A DNA stretch of 64,000 bases from Mytilus galloprovincialis (GCF_965363235.1 NC_134846.1:60625121-60689120); one strand, 5' to 3'; shown: positions 12,715 through 23,628, counted from the first letter of the stretch. The notes: a model not told the origin generated them from the sequence alone. A program made the numbers and translations.

Positions 12715-12903
12715 GTATGGTGTCCTTTCACAATTTTAAACGGATTGTGTCCTTTTACAATTTTAAACATATGGTGTCCTTTCACAATTTTAAATGTATG
12801 GTGTCCTTTCACAATTTTAAACGTATGGTGTCCTCTCACAATTTGAAACATATGGTGTCCTTTCACAATTTTAAATGTATGGTGTCCTTTCACAATTTTA
12901 AAC
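12715..12903. repeat. Seven-copy 27-bp minisatellite inside the LTR element
   Basis: Unit gtatggtgtcctttcacaat plus tttaaac, seven copies (7 x 27 = 189 bp) with a few substitutions. It lies between the Gag-Pol stop and the polypurine tract, so it would be transcribed in the 3' untranslated part of the genomic RNA. Both strands are open across it, giving repetitive false ORFs. Confidence 0.85.
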
Positions 12904-12950
12904 TCAAAGTCTCTAGATTCACTTATCAATGTCTTTGCATATATATTTCA

Positions 12951-15900
12951 TTAATCAGTTCCTGATTCATCAACGTTATGTTCTGTTGTGTTGCGGCGGC
13001 TCGGTCTTTGTGGTGTCAATAGTTCCTTTTCTCCAGCTTTATTATGTGGCTGAAGACGGGATAGAGCACGTGGTATTCTAGACGTTGAAGGTACATCTGG
13101 TTCAGGGGTCTGGTGGTATGACTGGTCCAAATCTATTTGTGAAGGCTGTTGAATTGTCTGAGTCTGCGTCGCCTGTTTTTGAGTGGAGACTATAATTGGT
13201 GTCTCATTCAATGCAGCTGGTTGACTTAAGATTCTTGTTGGTGATAAAGACACTGGAATCTTGGGCACTTGTGGCTGTGTCGTCTTGGATGTAGATGGAG
13301 AGCTCAAGATCACTTCTTGATGTTGAACTGCAGTAGGTGCCATCAAAGTACCTTGTGTTTGGTTGGTTTGAAAAGGAGTGAACTTTCGAAGGTGTTGGCG
13401 GTTGCGGATAGTTACTCGGCCTGTGCCATCTACACGTATAACATACTGGTGGTATTGGCGTACTTCAACAACTGTTCCTGTACGTTCCCATCTCCTGGGA
13501 TGGTTGCCTACCAAGTTTTGGATGTATACATGATCTCCAACCTGTAGTGTTGGCAGGTGATGAGTGTGTTCATTCCACCGTTCATGTTCCCTTGAATGAC
13601 GTTTGGCAAGAGCCATCTCTCGATGAGACATTAACTCAGTCCATGTTTCATGTGGAGAATATCTACCCATCAGTATGGGAATGGCATCACGAATGGGTCG
13701 TCCAAACAGAATCAATGCTGGTGATGCTTTTGTCTCTGGGTCAATAGAATTTCTGTACATTAGTAAGGCTCTCTGGAATTTGTCAACATCCAGAGATCCA
13801 ACAGCAGTAATGTTGTCCACCAGCATGCGTTTTACTGTTTTTACCGCTATCTCAGCCCTGCAGTTAGCGTGTGGGTTTGCAACTGATGACAGTCTATGAC
13901 GAACTCCCCATGCCTTTAAAAACTCTTGAGTCTTCCCTGCTGTGAACTGTGGACCTCCATCAGACGTCAACTCTTCTGGGATTCCAAATGTCACGAATGT
14001 CTCACGAAGTCTCTTGACAAGTCCTTCTGCACCTGATTCAGACTTGTATACCATTGGCCAGTTTGAATACCTGTCAACAATAACTACATAGTCATTACTG
14101 TTATATGTGAAGTAGTCACTGCAAATCATCTGGAATGGATAATCTGGAGGTGTTATGTCAGATGGTGGCTGCATAGGGTTTGACTTAGCCATCTGATGGC
14201 AGTGAACACACTGGTCTCTCACCCGGGCAATATCTACTGTGATCTCAGGCCAATATACAGAGTCCATGGCCCTCGCACGCATAGCGCTGACTCCTTGGTG
14301 GGCTGCGTGTAAAGCATTGAGTACTGGTTTGCGAAGAGCTGGAGGTATAACAATTCGTTGGCCCATAAGAACTACACCATCCACGGTGCATAAACTGGAT
14401 GCAAAGCGATGGTAAGGACGCAAGTCTGTTGGTAGCTCCTTGTAGTCTTCTGGGAACCCTGCTTCCAGCTGCCTGATTAGATTTACAAATGTAGGGTCTG
14501 ATGCAGTGGCCTCACGAACCATGTTCCAAGTAACAACTGTAATAACAGCATTCAAGGCACAAGTGGCAGCAGCGACTGTGGAGGCGTCATTAGCTGTATC
14601 ATTATCCTCTGTATGTAGACATAGACTGGTAAGTGTATCATGATAATGAGTAGTCATGTTAACTAGGGAATCAAGTTCAGGTGCTTCACCAGGTAAGTTC
14701 AGACGATCTGGTGGTCCAACAGGATACCGTGACGCTGCATCTGGCCCAAGGTTCTTTCTGCCTGGTACATGAAGAATTGTGAATCTGTACCCTAAAGTTT
14801 TCTCTTTGAGGTTGAGAAGTCGTCTGTTGTCGATGTCTGTGAGTGATCGATCGTTCAGAATCTGTAGTAGTGGCTTGTGGTCAGTTGCAACAAGAAGGTC
14901 TTTGCAACCAAGAACATAGTAGCGTGTTTGGTGAAGTGCATACACAACAGCCAAGGCCTCACCTTCAATAGGAGCATATCTACTTTCTGCTGGATGTGTG
15001 AATCTGCTGCCAACTAGACATAGTTTCCAACCGTCATTACAGCAGGTAGGGGTTTTACTTGAGCACTGACAGTACTTCTGCATCAAAAAGAATCCAATTC
15101 CGTCAACAGACCAGTCGGTAGCTAGGCATGTCATGCGAGCAGGGTCAAAAAGCCGAACACCTTCCTTCATCTCCTGAATAATGATCTCTTTTGACTTGTG
15201 AAATACTTCATCTAATTCATTTGTCCAGCAGAATGTGGTGGATGGTTTCAATAGAGCACGAAAAGGTTTCATTTGTCTTGCCATGGCAAATGCATATGCT
15301 CCTTGGTTTATTAGCCCAAACCAAGCTCTTGCACCAGTAATGTCAGTTGGTGTTGGGAAGTTGCTAATTGCATCTAGGAACTTAGTACTTGGTCGTATGT
15401 TTGTTGGGGTGATTGTAAGTCCTGCAAAATTGACAGTGTCTTGAGCAAATTGAAACTTCTTTGGGTTTAATGTAATGCCGTTACGAGCACACAGGTCGAG
15501 CCATTCACATGCCTGGAAAAATGCTGCTTCAATGGAGTTCGCCCACATACATGTGTCATCCACACATTTAACCTTGTCGTTGAAGTTTGAAATTATAGCA
15601 TCAAATCGTTGATTGTAAGCGTCACCGCTGGCCATAAATCCCTGTGGAGCAACCTTGTACCTGTAGCGCCCCCATGGTGTGATGAATGTTGTGAAATGGC
15701 GATCTTCTTCACGAATAGGCACTGAGTGGTACCCATTCCAAGCGTCTGTCACTGTTTTTTTCATACCTTGAGGGACGCGGTCAGCTAGATGAAAAGGACT
15801 TGGGACATGATGTGTTTGCCGAACAGAATGTCGATTTTGTGGTTGTAGGTCTACTGTCCGCCTTGGAGTGCCATCAGCCTTGCTGGTTACAACCATTCTT

Positions 15901-17813
15901 GAGCACCAAGTTGTAGGTGTGTTTTGACTTACTTGTTCCAGTACACCAATGCGAACATCCCTCTCAAGATCAGCATAAACTTTATCCTGCCAATGGATAG
16001 GAACAAGTGCTGGTTTGTGGACGGCTACCGGTGTGGCATTAGGATCAACATGGAGTTGAAGAGGCTCACAATTCATAAGTGGTAGAGGTTGATGTTCACA
16101 TACATTAAATGTTGTAGCACCATAGTAATCAAGAAGCCACTCTTTTAGTGACTCTACATGTTCCTCTGTGGCCTTCAGACCGGGTGGTAAAGATGTGGGA
16201 ACAGGTGGTGGTGAAGGTCGACGGCTAGGACAAGAGCAGGTTACATCTTCAGAGTTTTCCATAGATGCAGCAATGTTTGGAGATGTGACTGTTGATACAT
16301 TAGGAAAGTTAGTGTGAATAATTCCCAGAGATATGAGTGCTTCTCTGCAAATGAAAGCTTTTTCCATGGTATCAGAGACGTAACACAATAAACGTGTTGA
16401 CATGGCACTGCTAGTAGTGTCTTTTGTTGTAACACTTACTGCGACTGCTCCAATTACACCGAGGTCTTCCTTTATAGCTCCACGCATCACAAGTTTTACT
16501 GGAATGAGATCCTTTTCTGTTATTCCAAGACTGTTTGCAGATTGTAAAGGTATGATTGAACTCTGGCATCCTGTATCAGCCACCATGGACATAGTGATTG
16601 TCTTAAGCTGAGAGGTGTCTTGAATGGGATGTCCAAACGATGAATGGTCCTCAGGTAGGGGTGTCATGTTCACCAGGAGCATTGGATGTGGTTTTGAGGG
16701 TCTAGCCACCCAGTGTCCATCAAATATGTGATGTTCAAGACGTGATACTTGGTTTGTCTGTTCAGATGTAGTGCACAGCTGCTCAAAGATATAACCAACT
16801 TGTTCTTGTTCTTTGGTTATTTTCCCTTGATTGGGCGGGTTCCTGTGGCCCTTACCTTGAGTGCAGATTCTAGAAGATGCATCACGGTGGCCCCATACGC
16901 CGCAGGTAGTGCACTTGCTGCATGATTTGGTGTAATGACCTTTGACTGTACATTTAGAACATGTGAATGTCCAAGCTTCGCAGTATCTAGACCTGGCCTT
17001 GCGATCATTCCTCTGTCCATGAGCAGGACCACCACAAGCCCAACATTTGGCTCCAGCTGCTTGTGGTCGCTTCTGAGTATTACATGTGGCACTCATAGCA
17101 CTAGCTGAATCTCCTACTGCACTCCTTGTGACTTTACCCTGCTCTTTCTGAGCAATAAATGATACAGTCTCTTCTAATGTTCTATCTGTCTTGGAGTCAC
17201 CTAGCAGGTCAGACATAATTTCTGGGTCTGCAATACCTCTTACTAAATTGTCTTTTATTATCTCATCACTATAGTCAAATATATGGTTGCAACCTAATTC
17301 TTTACACGTTGCTTTATACTGGCACAGTGATGCTTGGCCTCTGAGACTGGCCAAAAAAGTTCTGATATTTGAACCAGGTGATTGAGTCATCCTGTTCAAT
17401 TTTATGCGTTGGACAAGTGTGCTTTCTTCTTTGACAGCCAGCCTTTTGATTGCCTTTAAAAGATCTGTCTCTAGCATACTAGCAACATCACCTTGAAGGT
17501 CACGCATAATATCTGTACGCAGATTAGTGTCACAGCAGTAGAAAAGGGCTGTAGGCAAGACATTGTCTGTGATCGCCATCCCTGTTTTATACATCTTCCA
17601 CTGTCTTGTGAATGCAGACCATTGATCTGGATCACATCCTGTGGCTATAGAAGGTGGGTCTAATTTTAACTTGTGCGTTGACGGTTGAGCCAGAGGTGGG
17701 TGGACGGTTCTGTCATGAATCTGTAGAGCAGTGGTTAGAGCAGCAGCAAATGCTTCATCCAGGTCCTGAGATTTCCAATTACAGCCGTCTATAGGGCACT
17801 GTAGAACTGGCAT
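12951..17813 (-). CDS. Gag-Pol polyprotein of the LTR retrotransposon
   Basis: A single 1620-residue ORF, unbroken. Residues 6-38 form a C2H2-like finger (CPIDGC ... H ... H) ahead of Gag. Cys/His knuckles lie at 257-317, with a canonical CX2CX4HX4C at 285-298 (CSKC...H...C). The aspartic protease active site DTGCQSS is at 413-419. Reverse transcriptase spans about 600-790, with the catalytic box reading CVDD (750-753) instead of the usual Y/F-x-DD. RNase H follows (about 895-1030; ATDWS, ATDHKPLL). Integrase has the H-H-C-C zinc motif (C at 1202 and 1205) and a D, D, E triad near 1233, 1285 and 1321 (TSDGGPQF, RAEIAV). The order PR-RT-RH-IN places it in Ty3/Gypsy. Gag and Pol share one frame, so no frameshift is needed. 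It replicates the element through RNA in cytoplasmic particles; this role is inferred from family knowledge. Confidence 0.95.
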   Translation of the reverse strand: MPVLQCPIDGCNWKSQDLDEAFAAALTTALQIHDRTVHPPLAQPSTHKLKLDPPSIATGCDPDQWSAFTRQWKMYKTGMAITDNVLPTALFYCCDTNLRTDIMRDLQGDVASMLETDLLKAIKRLAVKEESTLVQRIKLNRMTQSPGSNIRTFLASLRGQASLCQYKATCKELGCNHIFDYSDEIIKDNLVRGIADPEIMSDLLGDSKTDRTLEETVSFIAQKEQGKVTRSAVGDSASAMSATCNTQKRPQAAGAKCWACGGPAHGQRNDRKARSRYCEAWTFTCSKCTVKGHYTKSCSKCTTCGVWGHRDASSRICTQGKGHRNPPNQGKITKEQEQVGYIFEQLCTTSEQTNQVSRLEHHIFDGHWVARPSKPHPMLLVNMTPLPEDHSSFGHPIQDTSQLKTITMSMVADTGCQSSIIPLQSANSLGITEKDLIPVKLVMRGAIKEDLGVIGAVAVSVTTKDTTSSAMSTRLLCYVSDTMEKAFICREALISLGIIHTNFPNVSTVTSPNIAASMENSEDVTCSCPSRRPSPPPVPTSLPPGLKATEEHVESLKEWLLDYYGATTFNVCEHQPLPLMNCEPLQLHVDPNATPVAVHKPALVPIHWQDKVYADLERDVRIGVLEQVSQNTPTTWCSRMVVTSKADGTPRRTVDLQPQNRHSVRQTHHVPSPFHLADRVPQGMKKTVTDAWNGYHSVPIREEDRHFTTFITPWGRYRYKVAPQGFMASGDAYNQRFDAIISNFNDKVKCVDDTCMWANSIEAAFFQACEWLDLCARNGITLNPKKFQFAQDTVNFAGLTITPTNIRPSTKFLDAISNFPTPTDITGARAWFGLINQGAYAFAMARQMKPFRALLKPSTTFCWTNELDEVFHKSKEIIIQEMKEGVRLFDPARMTCLATDWSVDGIGFFLMQKYCQCSSKTPTCCNDGWKLCLVGSRFTHPAESRYAPIEGEALAVVYALHQTRYYVLGCKDLLVATDHKPLLQILNDRSLTDIDNRRLLNLKEKTLGYRFTILHVPGRKNLGPDAASRYPVGPPDRLNLPGEAPELDSLVNMTTHYHDTLTSLCLHTEDNDTANDASTVAAATCALNAVITVVTWNMVREATASDPTFVNLIRQLEAGFPEDYKELPTDLRPYHRFASSLCTVDGVVLMGQRIVIPPALRKPVLNALHAAHQGVSAMRARAMDSVYWPEITVDIARVRDQCVHCHQMAKSNPMQPPSDITPPDYPFQMICSDYFTYNSNDYVVIVDRYSNWPMVYKSESGAEGLVKRLRETFVTFGIPEELTSDGGPQFTAGKTQEFLKAWGVRHRLSSVANPHANCRAEIAVKTVKRMLVDNITAVGSLDVDKFQRALLMYRNSIDPETKASPALILFGRPIRDAIPILMGRYSPHETWTELMSHREMALAKRHSREHERWNEHTHHLPTLQVGDHVYIQNLVGNHPRRWERTGTVVEVRQYHQYVIRVDGTGRVTIRNRQHLRKFTPFQTNQTQGTLMAPTAVQHQEVILSSPSTSKTTQPQVPKIPVSLSPTRILSQPAALNETPIIVSTQKQATQTQTIQQPSQIDLDQSYHQTPEPDVPSTSRIPRALSRLQPHNKAGEKELLTPQRPSRRNTTEHNVDESGTD

Positions 17814-17844
17814 TGTGAATTCACTGTGGTTAAGCTGTTAGTTG

Positions 17845-17856
17845 TGTATCAGTCAT
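17845..17856 (-). other. Primer-binding site, complementary to the element's own LTR
   Basis: Directly after the 5' LTR the minus strand reads ATGACTGATACA; the first A is the last LTR base. It is the exact complement of TGTATCAGTCAT inside the LTR (17914-17903 on the minus strand). It does not start TGG, as a tRNA-primed site would. This is the arrangement of Tf1-type self-priming elements. Confidence 0.7.
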
Positions 17857-17957
17857 AAATGAGAGTCAACATCTTCCTAGGTTTATAGCTTTAATAATAA
17901 GGATGACTGATACAGTACCTGAAATGAATACACAGTATATTAGTAAATGATTAGTTA
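17856..17957 (-). repeat. 5' LTR
   Basis: 102 bp. If the transcript starts at TGTATCAGTC (17914), U3 is only about 43 nt. An ATTAAA that could serve as a polyadenylation signal lies just downstream of it. Confidence 0.93.
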
Positions 17958-17962
17958 ATGAT

Positions 17963-20180
17963 AGGGAAACTTTTAAAAAAATTACTTGTAGCAAGAAAAC
18001 AAAGTCGGTTACACTATTCTCATTTTCATTTTCTTAAAACATATTATAAAACCTATCTTCTCACAATTTGTTTTAAAATTCTATCGCATATATTATTTTT
18101 TATGCACAAACATGTGTTTTTTCATAAACAATTTATCCAAAATGAGTCAATTTTCAACGACTCATAGCTTTGAAAATAGCACGGTGACCCATAATTTTTA
18201 TTATACTTTTGACAAAAACATAGTAAAATCTTCATTTTTGGCAAAGTATAAGAAAATTCTATCTCAAGAAATATATACCTATGAACACTTAGTTGAGTAA
18301 CCCTATACGTATTAGCGATTGTGTATTCAATCATGAAATAAGACATGGCTTCCACATTGGAACATAAAAAAGCTGTGCAAGAAATATGCACATTTATCAT
18401 CTCAAAACCCATAACACACTTTTAAAAAAAAATCCAAATCTTGCAGTAAGAGTCTTCCTCTAATTTTGAGTTTTGGAGCCTATCCAAAAAATACCTGTGT
18501 TTTTATTAAATATGTTTCTGATTTGTATCGACATTATGAGTTAATCCATTTTCAAATGATTTAATATAGTTTGTTCTTATGCTGTACTGTTACACAACAT
18601 TCTCAGGTAAGCAAGAGAGTTGGCGTCTTCAAATATGTTTTACACCGTCACATTCTTCATGTGCCTCTTTTAAATTGTTTGTTATAACTTAGGTCGTTAT
18701 GGATCGCAATGAATTGTTTTATATTTTTCATGTTAGAGCCTTGTATAGCTGAGTATATGGAAGAATTTTATTGTTGAATTATATTCACTCATTTGAACTT
18801 TGGTGATTAGTTGGCTATGATATCGCATGTACATTTTCTTGTTTTTGATATTGTCACAAAACTTTTCCGAAATCCGGGTCCTCAATTTGTTCATCTTTGT
18901 ACTGATATATGCCTTTTTACATTTTTGATTTGACGTCACTGATGAGACATTTTAAAGTGTGACACGCATCTGGCGAACAGTTTTAGTGTCTTGAATGAGT
19001 AATCTCTTTTTTCTCAAAACACAAAATAGGGTAAAAAAAATCACAATTTAAAGGCAATCACTCCAATGAAGAGTGACAGTCTACTTACTTTATTCTAAAT
19101 TGACTAGAGGTATAGGGGGAGGGTGAAGATCTATCAAAACATTTTAAACCACGCTGCATGTTTGCGCCTGTCCTAAGTCAGGAGCCTCGGGCATTTTTTA
19201 GTCTTGTATTTGTTTTTTAAATTTAGCTTATTTATATGTTTTCGAGTTTAGTATGACGTCCATTTTCACTGAACTAGTACACATTTTTATTTAAGGCCAG
19301 CTGAGGCCCACCTCCTGTTGCGGGATTTTCTCTTTAGAACACGTCATGGTGCCAAGATCTATTTCTTAAAATGCTGTTGACAAGTATATGGTATGCAGAC
19401 TGTCCGTATAAGACAACTACATAATAAACTTACTAAGTCAAATTAGAGCTGTCATTTTTTGGCATCTGAACATGAAAAATTAAATTCTACTTACTAACTG
19501 TTGATTTTTTCACGAACAAAAAACACTCTTACATATCATCGTCCTAATACAGTTTCAGTGATATCGTATATATTGCAAACTTTGCATTTTTCTCTTGAGT
19601 GAACGGTTCTTTATTGAATGTCTTATTCGCAGTTTCAAACAGATTAACTAGCTACTTCCTGGTAATGACAATGTATTTTATAAATAAGTAAACTTAAAAT
19701 ATTGTTGTGACGTCATTCTATTGTTGTATTGTTGTATACGTACCTGTTCTTTGTTTCAGTGATTGGACTATCATTAACCTGTAAGAAACCATTCTGTTAC
19801 ATTTAAATATCCAATATTTTAAAGAATAACAACCAATTCCCAATGTTTTATTCTTTATGTTAAAAAAACACAAATACAACGAAAAAACAAATGACAATTA
19901 CACAACCATCCAATACAATAATTTTGTCACTTATTAAGGCGGTTTCTTGAGAAACAAAATCACTTTGAAATTGATTTTAACACTTCTATAACTTATATAT
20001 CACAGCAATTTTTCACATGTTTTAGGTAAGGTCACTGTTTACTTTGTTCGTTGCACTGGCTTTGGCTAACACGGCTGTGTAATTTTGTAATGTATCCGTT
20101 TTCATTCTGTAGCTAGTCACCACTTCATTTTAATGATGTATATCTATGATATAATCATTTTATAAAATTTACTGTTTGCA
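17963..20180. other. Non-coding with decayed repeat fragments
   Basis: 18920-18995 is a diverged copy of the gcgtctggcg core repeat (gatgagac...cgcatctggcg). 19140-19200 carries the gcctgtcctaagtcaggagcct segment also seen at 40280. No gene supported. Confidence 0.45.
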
Positions 20181-20194
20181 AAAGAATGAATTAT

Positions 20195-20400
20195 TCTAAA
20201 TAATAAGGATCTTCTTGTCCCAGGCAGATTACCCTGGCCGTATTGGTCACAATTTTTTGGAACTTTTGGTCCTCGGTAATGTTCAACTTTGTACTTGTTT
20301 TGGCTTTCAAACTTTTTTCATCTGAGCGTCGCTGGTTAGTCTTGTGTGGACGTGGCGCGCGTCTGGCGTATTAATTTTTTTACCTTGTATCTTTCGATGG
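20195..20400 (+). repeat. Single copy of the ~340-bp gcgcgtctggcg repeat
   Basis: Contains gattaccctggccgtattgg, gttcaactttgtacttg and gcgcgcgtctggcg in the same order as the monomers at 60-61.4 kb. Confidence 0.7.
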
Positions 20401-20479
20401 CTATTATTCGTTTGTTTCTCTGTCCTATATGTTCTCCCATTTATTTGTATTGTAGTCTTGTCATATAATGTTGTCATTT

Positions 20480-20800
20480 TAATGTTATAATTAACATTGC
20501 CATTAAAGCGGGAGGTCTGGCATGCCACAAAACCAGGTTCGACCCACCATGTTTTTCTTAAAATGCCCTGTACCAAGTCAGGAAAATGGGCATTGTTATA
20601 TTATAGTTCGTTTCTGGGTGTGTTACATTTTAATGTTGTGTTTCTGTTGTGTCGTACTTCTGTTATATTTGATACTTTTTCCCTCAGTTTTTGTTTGTAA
20701 CCCGGATTTGTTTTTTTCTCTATCGATTTATGAATTTCGAACAGCGGTATACTACTGTTGTCTTTAGTTAGGTCGTTTCCTTAAGCACCAATTTGGTTGT
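20480..20800 (+). repeat. Dispersed repeat with ggcatgccacaaaaccaggttc, copy 1
   Basis: Matches 40640-41140 in reverse orientation (ggcatgcca, aaaccaggttcgaccca, ctgtaccaagtcagga, gttcgtttctg). Both strands hold spurious ORFs. It has a tRNA B-box-like ggttcgaccc, so a SINE is possible but not shown. Confidence 0.7.
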
Positions 20801-22270
20801 AAGTTTTGTTTTGTTGCTCTTTGGTATTTTTTTTTAAAGATTTATCCTCGTCCGCCTGTGGATACAATAATCGACCTCTGGTGTTGCACTTATTTTTTCT
20901 TACATCATTTCCAGCTACAATAAAATGAAAAAAATAAAGCAATTTTTCTAAAGTTTGCTAGATCATGCTGCAATACAAGAACAAAAAGTTAAAATAATTG
21001 TATAATAATGATCGCGAGAAAATCGTTCATTTGAAGAAACGATTTACCAAGTACCCTTTAATAGTCCAGTCAAACTAAGGTTTAACCTTAAACTAATTGC
21101 AACATAAAATGTTTTAGTTCTAATCTATAGCATTAAGCCCCAAATAAACGCAGGAAAAAGTCCAATAAAATCTAACTTGAGGGAAACTCAAAATAAGCAT
21201 TTTAAATTTCCTATTAAAATTAACATTGGAAAAGGAAGATAACTCCGCCAAAATGAGTTTTTTTTCGGTTTTTGGTTGATTTTCTTAAAATTCATTTAAA
21301 ACATGATGGGGTTATAATTTCGTATTTGACTATATTGTATCATGTGCTGCTCATTAAACGTACAAAACTGAAAACCTTGACACGTTGAAAAATTTAATAA
21401 ATGGTCAACTAATGAATTATGAAATTTAGGTTGTAGTTTGATAAAAGATATGAAAACACATTCAGAGTTGTTTGTTATACTCTAAAGACGGCTAAAATAT
21501 CAAGAATCAATACATTCTGCTAAATAGAAGCAGTAACATTATAATTTTTTATCAATTGTTATTGATAATTCTGCCTTTTTTCAGAGTTATCTCCCATTTC
21601 AATGCAAATCTCCATAGAACTTTTAAAATCGTTATTTTTTAGTCTTCCTCAAGTTATATTTTGTTGGACTTTTTTCTGTTTATATTTGGGTATAATGCTA
21701 AAGATTAAAACTTTAAAATCATCTGTTGCAATTATTTAAAGGTTAGGGACAAATTTATGCTAGATTGACTGGACTATAAATAGCAGACTTGTTCTTTTAT
21801 TTTTATGAATCTTAGTTTATTAGCAAAATCCGTCAAGATCCGTCTTAATAGTTCATTTGCCAATTACAGATTTGATTCTATTATTACACACCTTTTAAAC
21901 AAATTACTTCCCTTTGTCGATCGTAGACTGGTTCCATACCGGACAAAATTCCCTTTTGCCAATGCAAAGCATGATGAATTGAAAGTAATGTATTGGCAGT
22001 TTAATTAATTTTTCATGAAAAATAATTTGTGATGTCAAAAGTATTTAGCTAGACAACAAATTAATGTAATTAAAAGATTTAAAAACCTTATAGATAACCT
22101 ACATTACGCACAGGTAACTTTGCTCTTTCTGCTAGCTCTCCATTGTAAATAGAAAATTAATGTCAATCACATGGGAGACAACCAAATTAGGGATCTCTAA
22201 TTACAGGGTCAAATACGGGAATTGGCAAATAGCCTATTGCATTTAATAGAAAATTTCAATAACACTATTA
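20801..22270. other. AT-rich non-coding stretch
   Basis: No gene supported. A 68-codon plus-strand open frame near 21805 has no recognisable motif or splice partners. Confidence 0.4.
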
Positions 22271-22378
22271 GTTACACAGTGTGCAATTGTCCTAATACGA
22301 GACTACGCGAAGCCAAACCGGATATGAATTTTATTGACCCGGTAAATTCCGTATTAGGACAATTGAACACTGTGTAAC
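22271..22378. repeat. Long imperfect hairpin 1
   Basis: Arms 22271-22299 and 22350-22378 pair at 28 of 29 positions (gttacacagtgt ... acactgtgtaac) around a ~50-base loop. Confidence 0.85.
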
Positions 22379-23439
22379 GAATTTATCTTGATTTTGTTAT
22401 ATTACATGTTATTATATTTAAATTTAATGTTAGGACAATATCAACCAAATAATTTTAGATATTAAATCTAAAACTGTAAAAACAATAAAAAAAATAGGAG
22501 TATTAAGCAACTGAAATTTCAAACTTTATTATTAGATCAATGGTATAAGGGAGACAATTCCAATTGACGTAATAAATAAGGGAGATAATTCAAATTGACG
22601 TAATAAAAAATTGGACTGAAATTTATTAGGACAATATCAGCCAATCAAATTGTGAGAAATTACTCTTAATCAGGATAATTATCTTTATCGTGACGATATC
22701 TTTCGTAAAATAATCAAGAATAGATAGCCTAAAAAAATTCAATGATACGTAGATAAACAAAGGACTACTAGCAGTTACTGACAGCTCCAGACCTCAATTA
22801 AACAGATTAAAAGACTATGTCTTCGTCATATGAATATCAAGTACAATACCTCCCGTTAGGAGTTTAATATTCTACCATCATAAAGTATATGAGTAGAACA
22901 TAACCCGTATCATGCCAACAACTGGTTTTACAATAAATATGTTTATTTCAGATGCAAAAAACCGATAAGTGAAACAATATCAAGGTTGTTATTGTGTCTT
23001 CTTCCATCTTTGATTTTGAAATATAAGAAAAGAATCGGTTTAGATCTTTAATAAAACGTACAAATTTTGAAATTAGTAGGTAAATCATGTGTAAGAATTT
23101 TCAATGAAATATAGAAAATGACATGGTTTATCATATTAATGGTTGTATTTTTACAAAAAAATGAATATTTTTGTTTTATTAATTTTTTTCAACTCGAATG
23201 TAAGATCAGATAATTCAGATAGAGTTAATTTTACAATAAAATGTGTTAGAAATTTACCTATTTTAATATGTATCAAGAAAACGGGTCCCGTTTTCTTTTT
23301 CTTATCTGAAAGCATAATATTAGAGCTATCTTCTTAAATTTTATCTCAAAATTCTATGGTGTAGTTTTCGTTTTATGGCAGGAAATTGGGTTTTTCATGA
23401 ATAAACCATACAAAATCTGTCAATTTTGCACAAACTGTA
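22379..23439. other. AT-rich non-coding stretch
   Basis: Holds a 31-bp tandem duplication at about 22546-22607 (taagggaga-aattc-aattgacgtaat). No gene supported. Confidence 0.4.
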
Positions 23440-23628
23440 GCGTGAAATTAATCGAACCTTTCAAGTTGAGATATTTAGACACCATAAGATGGTGACAAGG
23501 GAACGTCACTATCTAAAATGAATAATTAACGATAGAAAATGAAAAATATCTCTTTTATAATATATTTTGGTTTTGAGTTTTCCGTTAATGATATAGATAT
23601 CAAGATCGAGGAGAGGGCAGTGTTCATT
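23440..23628 (-). pseudogene. Penelope-like reverse transcriptase fragment
   Basis: The minus strand reads CPLLDLDIYIINGKLKTKIY and, further on, DVPLSPSYGV, matching the C-terminal part of the element at 63.7 kb (CPFLDLDISISNGKLHTKIY). An in-frame stop follows, and the fragment ends abruptly where the GGATGG-rich element begins at 23629. Confidence 0.75.

Larger units (their letters stand above)
12483..17957 (-). mobile_element. Complete Ty3/Gypsy-type LTR retrotransposon
   Basis: Two identical 102-bp direct repeats (12483-12584 and 17856-17957) bound the element. They are flanked by a target duplication ATGAT (12478-12482 and 17958-17962; one further A is ambiguous). On the minus strand the order is 5' LTR, primer-binding site, one Gag-Pol ORF, a seven-copy minisatellite, polypurine tract, 3' LTR. 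Identical LTRs and an unbroken ORF indicate recent insertion. The LTRs are very short and do not begin TG or end CA; on the element strand they begin TAAC and end TTTA. The Mag lineage of Ty3/Gypsy elements is known for short LTRs, but lineage needs a phylogeny. No envelope ORF is present. Confidence 0.95.

Noticed and set aside
12669-12965. Repetitive open frames on both strands with FKIVKGHH or MVSFHNFK repeats
   Set aside because: They are translations of the 27-bp minisatellite inside the LTR element; the unit length is a multiple of three, so every frame stays open.
20497-20767. Hydrophobic open frames
   Set aside because: They fall in a dispersed repeat that also occurs reversed at 40640-41140, where the frames are not conserved.
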